Source: Dehalococcoidia bacterium
GTDB lineage: Bacteria > Chloroflexota > Dehalococcoidia > E44-bin15 > DAOWNJ01
DNA: 6,817 bases
Reading direction: 5' to 3'
Assembly: GCA_030642645.1 (NCBI GenBank)
Contig: DAOWNJ010000052.1
Location: 1-6,817, forward strand
Every line of letters begins with the position of its first letter. Within the stretch, counting starts at the first letter, position 1. Under the pieces are notes generated by a model that saw only the letters and a program-made list of their open reading frames with translations, was not told the origin of the DNA and did no database searches. Of this stretch, positions 1-5,741 are shown in pieces. Made by a program: the position numbers and the translations under genes.

Positions 1-1235
1 AATGCCTCCGGATGGTGCATGAAATACTGGTCGAGGGGGTTGTCTAAGCCGATGAGGAAGCTTAATGACTCCTCCTCCCTCCTCCCGCTTCTTCCCGCCT
101 GCTGCCAGGTGCTTGAGATACTCCCCGGGTATCCGGTGAGAACGGTGGCTTCCAGGTCGCCGATGTCTATCCCCAGCTCAAGGGCGGTGGTTGCCACCAC
201 CCCAAGCAGGCTTCCATCAAATAGCCCCCTCTCTATCTTCCTCCTCTCCTCAGGAAGATAGCCGGCGCGATAGGGCTTTATCCTTTCCGCCTTCTCCCCT
301 GAGAGCGCGCCCCTTGAGTAGATATAGATGAGCTCAGTGAGCTTTCTTGTTCGGGCAAAGGTGAGAGTTCTTATCCCCTGGCGCACCAGTTCAGTAAATA
401 GATAGGTAGCCTCGGTGTTGGCACTGCGGCGGGTTGCTCTCGCCTCATCGATAAATGGCGGGTTCCAGAATATAAACTCCTTCCCCCCATGTGGTGAGCC
501 ATCATCAGCGACGAGCTCAAATGATACCCCTGTGAGGTTCTCGGCATGCTCCTTGGGGTTGGCGATGGTTGCGGAACATAGTATGAACTGTGGGCTCGAG
601 CCATAAAAGGAGGAGATTCGCCTGAGCCTTCGGATGATGTTGGCAACATGGGAGCCGAAGACCCCGCGATAGGTATGGGCCTCGTCAATGACCACAAATT
701 CAAGGTGACGAAATAGCCTCGACCATGAATTGTGATTGGGTAGGATGCCCAGGTGAAGCATATCGGGGTTTGTGAGCACAATCTGAGCCGACCTCTTTAT
801 CTCGGCCCTCTCATCCTGAGGGGTATCACCATCAAAGGTGCTGGCCTTCACCCCAAGCCCTGAGGCAAGCCCTCCAAGTCCTCTCAGCTGGTCCTGTGCC
901 AGGGCCTTTGTGGGGAAGAGGTAGAGGGCGCGGCTCCCCTTTCGGGTCAGGATCCTGTTCAGGACGGGGATGTTGTAGCAAAGGGTCTTTCCGCTGGCGG
1001 AGGGTGTTACCACTATGATGTTTTTGCCCTTGAGGCTTTCGTTTATCGATTCGGCCTGGTGGCTATAGAGCGGTAGGAGGCCGGATGCAGCAAGGGAGGA
1101 GTGAAGCTCGGGGTTTATTTCATCTTCAAGGGTGCCGTATCTTGCTTCGCATGGTGGGATATGCTCCATGCAAGCGATCTGGCCCCGGTAGGAGGGCGAA
1201 GCTTCGAGTTGCAAAACGAAGGCTGAGGCTTCCAT
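1..1235 (-). CDS. MrfA/YprA-like DEAD/DEAH-box helicase (DUF1998 family), C-terminus cut by window edge
   Basis: An ATP-dependent superfamily 2 DNA helicase. The 411 visible codons are open throughout and contain both RecA-like domains. Seen in order: YSHQAE (residues 57-62, Q-motif-like), Walker A TPSASGKT (77-84), motif Ia PTKALAQDQ (108-116), DEAH (184-187), SAT (221-223), motif V TALELGIDIG (350-359) and motif VI QQAGRSGRR (378-386). The spacing and wording match the MrfA/YprA/Hrq1 group, whose members carry a cysteine-rich DUF1998 C-terminal domain. That part, probably another 300 or more residues, is outside the window. In B. subtilis MrfA works with the nuclease MrfB to remove mitomycin adducts; the same role here is inferred. 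The ATG at 1235 was chosen because it lies 2 nt after the DUF503 stop, implying translational coupling. Its Shine-Dalgarno match is weak (TTAGG). The family call is secure; the substrate is not. Confidence 0.9.
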   Translation of the reverse strand, partial: MEASAFVLQLEASPSYRGQIACMEHIPPCEARYGTLEDEINPELHSSLAASGLLPLYSHQAESINESLKGKNIIVVTPSASGKTLCYNIPVLNRILTRKGSRALYLFPTKALAQDQLRGLGGLASGLGVKASTFDGDTPQDERAEIKRSAQIVLTNPDMLHLGILPNHNSWSRLFRHLEFVVIDEAHTYRGVFGSHVANIIRRLRRISSFYGSSPQFILCSATIANPKEHAENLTGVSFELVADDGSPHGGKEFIFWNPPFIDEARATRRSANTEATYLFTELVRQGIRTLTFARTRKLTELIYIYSRGALSGEKAERIKPYRAGYLPEERRKIERGLFDGSLLGVVATTALELGIDIGDLEATVLTGYPGSISSTWQQAGRSGRREEESLSFLIGLDNPLDQYFMHHPEA

Positions 1236-1237
1236 AC

Positions 1238-1531
1238 CTAACTGACATGCACAATCTCGATCTTGTAATCAAGCATCTCGGCATCGCACCTGATGCCTTC
1301 GATGAAGTTCACCACCTTTGAGAGGACCTCGCTCGTGTGCTGGGAGTCGTTGGAGACAAAGCTTGCCCCCAGCGTTGCCAGTTGCCAGAGGTCCTGGTCG
1401 TCAACCTCAGCTATGGAGACATTGTATTTGTTCCTTACCCTGGTGGTGATAGACCTGATAACGCTACGCTTCCCCTTAAGGGACTGGTTTTCGGGGAGGC
1501 GGAGCTGAAGCCTCAAAACACCGATATTCAT
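1238..1531 (-). CDS. DUF503 family protein (YlxP-like)
   Basis: A 97-residue protein with the DUF503 signature: an N-terminal beta strand (MNIGVLRLQLRL), then SLKGKRSVIRSI (residues 17-28), then the hallmark NVSIAEVDDQDLWQ (residues 37-50) followed by LG and VSND. It is full length for the family, which is about 90-100 residues. The family includes B. subtilis YlxP, encoded in the nusA-infB-rbfA region. Its biochemical role is not established, although that location hints at ribosome or translation work. The start is supported by GGAGGTG just upstream of the ATG. It sits 43 nt after the zinc-ribbon gene and 2 nt before the helicase start, so the three leftward genes look like one operon. No signal peptide or membrane segment is visible. 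Confidence 0.88.
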   Translation of the reverse strand: MNIGVLRLQLRLPENQSLKGKRSVIRSITTRVRNKYNVSIAEVDDQDLWQLATLGASFVSNDSQHTSEVLSKVVNFIEGIRCDAEMLDYKIEIVHVS

Positions 1532-1574
1532 CCCACCTCCAGGGAATAGTAGAAGCCTGTTTGAGTGAGCCGCT

Positions 1575-1865
1575 CTATCTGGAGTCTCTCATCTTTGAGA
1601 AGCAATCGCTACAGTAGACTGGTCTCCCCTCCACGGGGTGGAATGGGATCTGACATTCCTTGCCACACGAGGCACAGATCGCAGTATACATCTCGCGTCC
1701 TGAATAGCCACTTAGGCGCCCCTGTTTCCTTGCTGCTCGACAGTCTGGGCAGCGGCTGGGATCATTCTTAAAACCCCGAGAAACATAGAACTCCTGCTCG
1801 CCAACAGTGAAGATAAACTCCTTGCCGCAATCCCGACAAACCAAGGTCTTGTCCGCTAAAGCCAT
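1575..1865 (-). CDS. Double zinc-ribbon protein
   Basis: A 96-residue protein with two four-cysteine zinc-binding modules. The first uses C10-x2-C13 and C39-x2-C42, around the motif GEQEFYVSRGF (residues 22-32), which is typical of the 'probable zinc-ribbon' family. The second uses C64-x2-C67 and C85-x2-C88, around a PF...GRPVYC stretch, with an extra C71. Such small proteins are common in anaerobic bacteria and candidate phyla. They are presumed to bind nucleic acid or protein partners, but I know of no established function. It is the first gene of the leftward operon with DUF503 and the MrfA-like helicase, so a role tied to the helicase is possible but inferred. The start is well fixed by AAGGAGGT 5 nt upstream of the ATG. 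The -10 of a good promoter lies about 145 nt upstream of the ATG. Confidence 0.88.
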   Translation of the reverse strand: MALADKTLVCRDCGKEFIFTVGEQEFYVSRGFKNDPSRCPDCRAARKQGRLSGYSGREMYTAICASCGKECQIPFHPVEGRPVYCSDCFSKMRDSR

Positions 1866-1870
1866 CGACT

Positions 1871-1878
1871 ACCTCCTT
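1871..1878 (-). promoter_or_regulatory. Ribosome binding site of the zinc-ribbon gene
   Basis: The minus strand reads AAGGAGGT, a near-perfect Shine-Dalgarno sequence, with a 5-nt spacer to the ATG at 1865. It decides the start and argues against translation beginning at the upstream TTG at 1965 in another frame. Confidence 0.8.
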
Positions 1879-2000
1879 GTAGTTGTCCCTCATCTGATGC
1901 AGCTTGCGGCTCAAGACCATCTCTGTAAGGTTGCCAGAGCTTCGATCGAGGATTACCCTCGGCAAACCGCCTCTCTTTCTTCAGAGGGTAGGGTATTGTA

Positions 2001-2012
2001 ACTTCTAGAAGT
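2001..2012. promoter_or_regulatory. 12-bp perfect palindrome, candidate operator
   Basis: The sequence ACTTCTAGAAGT is its own reverse complement. It covers half of the leftward -10 hexamer and the predicted transcription start. A dimeric repressor bound here would block the leftward promoter. Its position suggests this, but the sequence does not identify the regulator, and a 12-bp palindrome can occur by chance. Confidence 0.35.
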
Positions 2013-2038
2013 ATATATCAATAGTGCCCAAATTGCAA
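2010..2038 (-). promoter_or_regulatory. Sigma-70-type promoter for the leftward operon
   Basis: On the minus strand, TTGCAA (2038-2033) and TATACT (2015-2010) are separated by exactly 17 nt, close to the TTGACA/TATAAT consensus. The predicted start of transcription is near 2003, giving an untranslated leader of about 138 nt before the zinc-ribbon ATG. The promoter faces the operon of the zinc ribbon, DUF503 and helicase, with no other gene between. Confidence 0.6.
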
Positions 2039-2070
2039 CCCATTGAGTAAGAGGCTATATTAGGGTTTGG

Positions 2071-2098
2071 GATTGTGGAATTTGTCCAGATCACAATC
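2071..2098. repeat. Inverted repeat GATTGTG-N14-CACAATC upstream of uvrA, candidate operator
   Basis: Two perfect 7-bp arms (2071-2077 and 2092-2098) have centres 21 nt apart, about two helical turns, as expected for a dimeric regulator on one face of DNA. The right arm overlaps the position of a -35 element for the TATAAT at 2114-2119. The spacing does not fit a CRP site (TGTGA-N6-TCACA), and I do not recognise a LexA box. Confidence 0.35.
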
Positions 2099-2119
2099 TG
2101 TTGCCCTTGCCTTTATAAT
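2090..2119 (+). promoter_or_regulatory. Candidate uvrA promoter
   Basis: A perfect TATAAT (2114-2119) is preceded at 18 nt by ATCACA (2090-2095), which matches the -35 consensus at four of six positions. Two further overlapping TATAAT copies at 2135-2140 and 2140-2145 lack a good -35 partner. The -10 sequence is strong, but the -35 is weak and the choice among the three is uncertain. Confidence 0.4.
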
Positions 2120-2161
2120 GATCTAAAAGGCATTTATAATATAATATGGAGTTTGTAACAT

Positions 2162-2169
2162 AGAGGGGG
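2162..2169 (+). promoter_or_regulatory. Ribosome binding site of uvrA
   Basis: AGAGGGGG ends 4 nt before the ATG at 2174. It is purine-rich and matches the anti-Shine-Dalgarno well enough to fix this start, which also fits the usual N-terminus of UvrA. Confidence 0.6.
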
Positions 2170-2173
2170 CCTT

Positions 2174-5029
2174 ATGCCTCTTGATGCCATACTTGTAAAG
2201 GGTGCTCGTGAGCATAACCTAAAGAATATAGATGTCACCATCCCGAGGGATAAGCTGGTGGTGATAACCGGCGTCTCCGGGTCTGGGAAGAGTTCCCTGG
2301 CATTCGATACCATCTATGCCGAGGGGCAGCGCCGCTATGTTGAGTCTCTTTCCGCCTATGCCCGCCAGTTTCTGGGCCAGATGGACAAGCCGGATGTCGA
2401 TTATATCGAGGGCTTGAGTCCGGCCATCTCTATAGACCAGAGGGGGGCGAGCAGAAACCCCCGCTCCACGGTGGGGACGGTAACCGAGATATACGATTAC
2501 CTGAGACTCCTTTTCGCTCGTGTTGGGCACCCCCACTGCCCCAATTGCGGCAGGGAGATAACACGCCAGACGGTTCAGCAGATCGTTGACTCTATTCTGG
2601 TGCTTCAAAAAGGGACAAGGATTATGATCATGTCCCCCCTGGTCAAGGACCGTAAGGGGGAGCACCAGGGGGTCTTCGATGACCTGCGCAAGGCGGGATA
2701 TGTAAGGGCCAGGGTCGATGGGAGGACCCGCGACCTCTCTGAGGATTTCGACCTGGACAAAAATAAGAAGCATACCATTGAGGTGGTAGTCGATCGGCTT
2801 GTGGTGGGGGAAAGCGAGAGAAGCCGTATCGCCGATTCGGTGGAGACCGCATTGAAGCTCGGGGCTGGGGTGGTATTGGTATCTATCGTTGATGGTGAGG
2901 AGCTCCTCTTCTCTGAGCAATTCTCCTGCGTCCACTGTGGCATAAGCTTCGGGGAGATCGCCCCCAGGACATTCAGCTTTAATAGCCCGCATGGTGCCTG
3001 CCCGGAGTGCACCGGCCTTGGGGTGAAGCTTGAGATAGACCCCGATCTGGTAATCCCCAATAAGGAGCTCTCCATAGCCCAGGGTGCTATCCGCCCCTGG
3101 TCCAGAGCAGGCTCCATGAGCCTGTGGTATGCCAGCATGGTGGAATCTGTTGCCAGAAAGTATGGCTTCTCATTTCACATCCCCGTTAAGAACCTGACTC
3201 CGCAGCAGCTTAACATTATCCTTTATGGTAGTGGCAGCCAGTTGGTAACCGTAAAGCATGAGACCCAGCTCGGGCGAACCTATCAGTATGACACTCCATT
3301 CGAGGGCGTGATCCCCAGCCTTGAGCGGCGTTTCCGTGAGACCGAGTCCGAATATATACGTGATGAGATAGAAAAATACATGTCCTCCCATCCCTGCCCC
3401 GCCTGCGGGGGGAGGAGACTGAAGCCTGAATCACTGGCGGTTACCGTTGATGGGAGGAACATCATTGATGTTACCTCTATGTCGATCACCGAGGCGCTGG
3501 GGTGGATGGATGGCTTGAGAGGTTGCCTCGGCCCTGTCGAGCTCCACATAGCAGACCAGATACTCAAGGAGATAAAGGCCCGTCTTGGTTTCTTGAGGGA
3601 TGTTGGGCTTGATTACCTTACAATAGAGCGCCCCTCGGCTACACTCTCAGGTGGTGAGGCACACCGCATCCGCCTGGCAACCCAGATCGGGAGCAGGCTT
3701 ATGGGGGTCCTATATATATGCGATGAGCCAACGGTAGGACTTCATCCCTTCGATGGCTCACGGCTTATAACGACCTTGAAGAGGCTAAGGGACCTGGGGA
3801 ATACCGTGCTTATAGTGGAGCACGATGAGGCGATAATGAGGGCCGCAGACCACATCGTTGACATGGGGCCTGGGGCAGGGGAGCATGGTGGGTGGATCGT
3901 GGCCACAGGGACGGTCGAGGACATTATGAACTCCCCCGCCTCGCTCACCGGCCAGTACCTGAGCGGAGCAAAGGAGATACCCTTGCCCATGAGCCGAAGG
4001 TCTGGCTCCGGAAGGGAGCTTGTCATAAAGGGGGCCCGCCAGAACAACCTCAAGAATATAGAGGTCCACATCCCGCTGGGCAGGTTTGTCTGTATAACAG
4101 GGGTCTCCGGGAGCGGGAAGAGCACCCTCATCGATGACATACTCTACAAGAAGCTCGCCCAGTTATTCTACAGGGCAAAGGAGAGGCCGGGGGATTGCGA
4201 TGAGATATTGGGGCTTGAGAGTATAGACAAGGTGGTGAACATCGACCAGTCCCCAATAGGGAGGACCCCCCGCTCCAACCCCGCCACCTATACCGGGACA
4301 TTCACCCCGATAAGGGAGCTGTTTGCCACTGTGCCCGAGGCCAGGATGAGGGGATATAAGCCAGGGAGATTCTCCTTCAATGTGAAGGGGGGGAGGTGCG
4401 AGGCCTGCGGGGGGGCGGGATTCATCCAGATAGAGATGCAGTTTCTCCCCGATGTAACGGTAGCCTGCGAGGTCTGTAAGGGCAAGAGATATAACCGGGA
4501 GGCACTTGAGATCCGCTTCAAGGGGAAGAATATCGCCGAGGTGCTGGAGATGAGTGTTGAGGAGGCCCTCTCATTCTTCGAGCACTTCCCGAAGATAAAG
4601 AACAAGCTCCAGACCCTCTATGATGTAGGGCTTGGCTATATAAAGCTGGGGCAGCCAGCGACAACCCTCTCCGGTGGGGAGGCGCAGCGGGTGAAACTGG
4701 CTACTGAGCTCTCACGCCGCTCAACAGGAAAGACCCTCTATATCCTCGATGAGCCAACCACCGGACTCTCCTTTGAGGATTGTGTATACCTGTTGGGGGT
4801 CCTCCACAGGCTCGTCGATAGCGGGAATACCGTTATCCTGATTGAGCACCACCTAGACCTCATCAAGAACGCCGACTGGATCATAGACCTCGGCCCAGGG
4901 GCCGGGGATGAGGGGGGGTATATCGTGGCCCAGGGGACCCCTGAGGGGATAGCAAGGGTTGATGGCTCCTATACCGGGCAGTACCTAAGGGGAGTTTTGG
5001 CAAAACACCATGTCCCCTCCCCTCGTTGA
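2174..5029 (+). CDS. uvrA: Excinuclease ABC subunit UvrA
   Basis: UvrA is the damage-sensing ATPase of nucleotide excision repair. It works as a dimer with UvrB in the cytoplasm. At 951 residues it is full length (E. coli has 940) and open throughout. Seen in order: Walker A GVSGSGKS (33-40); CxxC at 122/125 opening the UvrB-binding region (about 130-245); zinc module C252/C255 with C276/C279; CPACGG (408-413); signature LSGGEA (491-496); Walker B CDEP (516-519); second Walker A GVSGSGKST (643-651); zinc finger C742/C745 with C765/C768, the damage-contact module; signature LSGGEAQR (832-839); Walker B LDEPTTGLS (858-866). Compared with the usual wording, H497 replaces the common Gln after the first signature, the first D-loop region reads GLHPFD rather than GLHQRD, and S866 replaces a common His. 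All catalytic Lys, Asp and Glu residues are present. A 40-nt gap with no terminator leads into the HD gene. Confidence 0.98.
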   Translation: MPLDAILVKGAREHNLKNIDVTIPRDKLVVITGVSGSGKSSLAFDTIYAEGQRRYVESLSAYARQFLGQMDKPDVDYIEGLSPAISIDQRGASRNPRSTVGTVTEIYDYLRLLFARVGHPHCPNCGREITRQTVQQIVDSILVLQKGTRIMIMSPLVKDRKGEHQGVFDDLRKAGYVRARVDGRTRDLSEDFDLDKNKKHTIEVVVDRLVVGESERSRIADSVETALKLGAGVVLVSIVDGEELLFSEQFSCVHCGISFGEIAPRTFSFNSPHGACPECTGLGVKLEIDPDLVIPNKELSIAQGAIRPWSRAGSMSLWYASMVESVARKYGFSFHIPVKNLTPQQLNIILYGSGSQLVTVKHETQLGRTYQYDTPFEGVIPSLERRFRETESEYIRDEIEKYMSSHPCPACGGRRLKPESLAVTVDGRNIIDVTSMSITEALGWMDGLRGCLGPVELHIADQILKEIKARLGFLRDVGLDYLTIERPSATLSGGEAHRIRLATQIGSRLMGVLYICDEPTVGLHPFDGSRLITTLKRLRDLGNTVLIVEHDEAIMRAADHIVDMGPGAGEHGGWIVATGTVEDIMNSPASLTGQYLSGAKEIPLPMSRRSGSGRELVIKGARQNNLKNIEVHIPLGRFVCITGVSGSGKSTLIDDILYKKLAQLFYRAKERPGDCDEILGLESIDKVVNIDQSPIGRTPRSNPATYTGTFTPIRELFATVPEARMRGYKPGRFSFNVKGGRCEACGGAGFIQIEMQFLPDVTVACEVCKGKRYNREALEIRFKGKNIAEVLEMSVEEALSFFEHFPKIKNKLQTLYDVGLGYIKLGQPATTLSGGEAQRVKLATELSRRSTGKTLYILDEPTTGLSFEDCVYLLGVLHRLVDSGNTVILIEHHLDLIKNADWIIDLGPGAGDEGGYIVAQGTPEGIARVDGSYTGQYLRGVLAKHHVPSPR

Positions 5030-5069
5030 TTTACTCATCTTCGTTTGATAAGCTCTATAAGGGTGGAAA

Positions 5070-5621
5070 ATGACCAGGGAAGAGGCCCTTGCCTCAATCG
5101 AGGCCAATGTTGAGAATCGAAACCTGATAAACCATATGCTCGCCACCGAGGCGATAATGAGGGCTCTTGCCAGGAGATTGGGGGAGGATGAGGAGGAGTG
5201 GGGGCTCACCGGCCTCCTTCATGACATCGATGTTGAGCTGACAGAGGGTGACCCTGAAGTCCATAGCAGGCTTGGCGCTGACCTGGCGAAGGAGCTCGGG
5301 GCCTCGGATGGGATGCGCCACGCCATCCTGTGCCACAATGAGGCTCACGGCATCCCTCGTGAAGTCCTTCTCGATAGGGCGCTCTTCTGCGCCGATCCCT
5401 TGACCGGGCTCATTACCGCTGCTGCCCTGGTTCTCCCCGATAAGAAGCTATCCAGTCTCACCAGCAGGTCTCTCTTAAAGCGCTTCGGTGAGAAGAGGTT
5501 TGCCGCAGGAGCAAACAGGGAGCAGATAGCCCTCTCTAGTGAGATAGGGCTTGAGCTTGAGGATTTTATAGCCCTTGGCCTTGAGGCGATGCAGGGCATT
5601 GCCGGGGAGCTGGGGCTTTAG
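5070..5621 (+). CDS. HD-domain (HDIG-type) metal-dependent phosphohydrolase
   Basis: A 183-residue soluble protein consisting mainly of one HD domain. Visible metal ligands follow the H-HD-H-H-D order: H22 in NHMLATE, the dyad H51-D52 in LLHDID, H65 in VHSRLG, H89 in CHNEAHG, and D109 in ADPLTG. The full set suggests a dinuclear site and an active enzyme. HD proteins of this size hydrolyse phosphate esters or nucleotides; the substrate here cannot be read from the sequence. The start is supported by AAGGGTGG a few bases upstream of the ATG. The gene begins 40 nt after uvrA on the same strand with no intervening terminator, so co-transcription is likely. A role in nucleotide handling beside repair is possible but unproven. 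No membrane segment, signal peptide or fused regulatory domain is visible. Confidence 0.85.
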   Translation: MTREEALASIEANVENRNLINHMLATEAIMRALARRLGEDEEEWGLTGLLHDIDVELTEGDPEVHSRLGADLAKELGASDGMRHAILCHNEAHGIPREVLLDRALFCADPLTGLITAAALVLPDKKLSSLTSRSLLKRFGEKRFAAGANREQIALSSEIGLELEDFIALGLEAMQGIAGELGL

Positions 5622-5741
5622 AAAGCAGGGTGGGTGAACCCCGAGCTCGCTGGTATGGCTGTTAGATGCCATTGTGGGATATAAGCAGTTTTGTTTTGTG
5701 TAAGAAACCAACTGCATTAGTATCAATAGGGGGAAATAACT
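5622..5741. other. Spacer between HD gene and epimerase gene
   Basis: These 120 nt contain an inverted repeat ATGGC-N8-GCCAT (5655-5672) without a T-run, and a T-rich stretch near 5689-5697. A weak promoter-like pair, TTGTGT (5696-5701) and TAGTAT (5718-5723) at 16 nt, would start transcription almost on top of the ribosome binding site, so I do not call it. Whether the epimerase has its own promoter is open. Confidence 0.4.
5728..5733 (+). promoter_or_regulatory. Ribosome binding site fixing the GTG start of the epimerase
   Basis: AGGGGG lies 8 nt before the GTG at 5742. An in-frame TAG at 5727-5729 rules out an upstream start, and this GTG leaves the Rossmann strand intact. Confidence 0.6.

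Larger units (their letters stand above)
1866..2173. other. Divergent intergenic control region
   Basis: These 308 nt separate the leftward zinc-ribbon gene from uvrA. The left half (1866-2003) would be the leader of the leftward mRNA and contains three short inverted repeats: 1947-1961 (5-bp stem), 1921-1939 (5-bp stem) and 1903-1915 (4-bp stem). The right half (about 2000-2160) is AT-rich and holds the promoter elements for both directions. I see no convincing protein gene, tRNA or known riboswitch in it. Confidence 0.7.

Noticed and set aside
371..781. 136-codon minus-strand frame inside the helicase region
   Set aside because: It is out of frame with the helicase motifs (DEAH, SAT) that read continuously through the same bases, and its own translation looks random.
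1926..1940. GGCAACC on the minus strand of the leader, as in SAM-I riboswitches
   Set aside because: The rest of the SAM-I core (such as GGTGGAGGGA and the four-way junction stems) is absent, and a 7-nt match is expected by chance.
1768..1965. 65-codon leftward frame starting at TTG upstream of the zinc-ribbon gene
   Set aside because: It overlaps the well-supported zinc-ribbon gene by 98 nt in another frame, uses a TTG start and matches no family I recognise. It is kept only as a low-interest finding about the leader.
2219..2992. 257-codon open frame on the minus strand inside uvrA
   Set aside because: It lies wholly antisense to the conserved N-terminal part of UvrA and its translation shows no recognisable domain. 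GC-rich genes often leave such open shadow frames.
5615..5626. GCTTTAGAAAGC palindrome at the HD gene stop codon, as a terminator
   Set aside because: The loop would be only 2-4 nt, the stem is AT-rich and no T-run follows.
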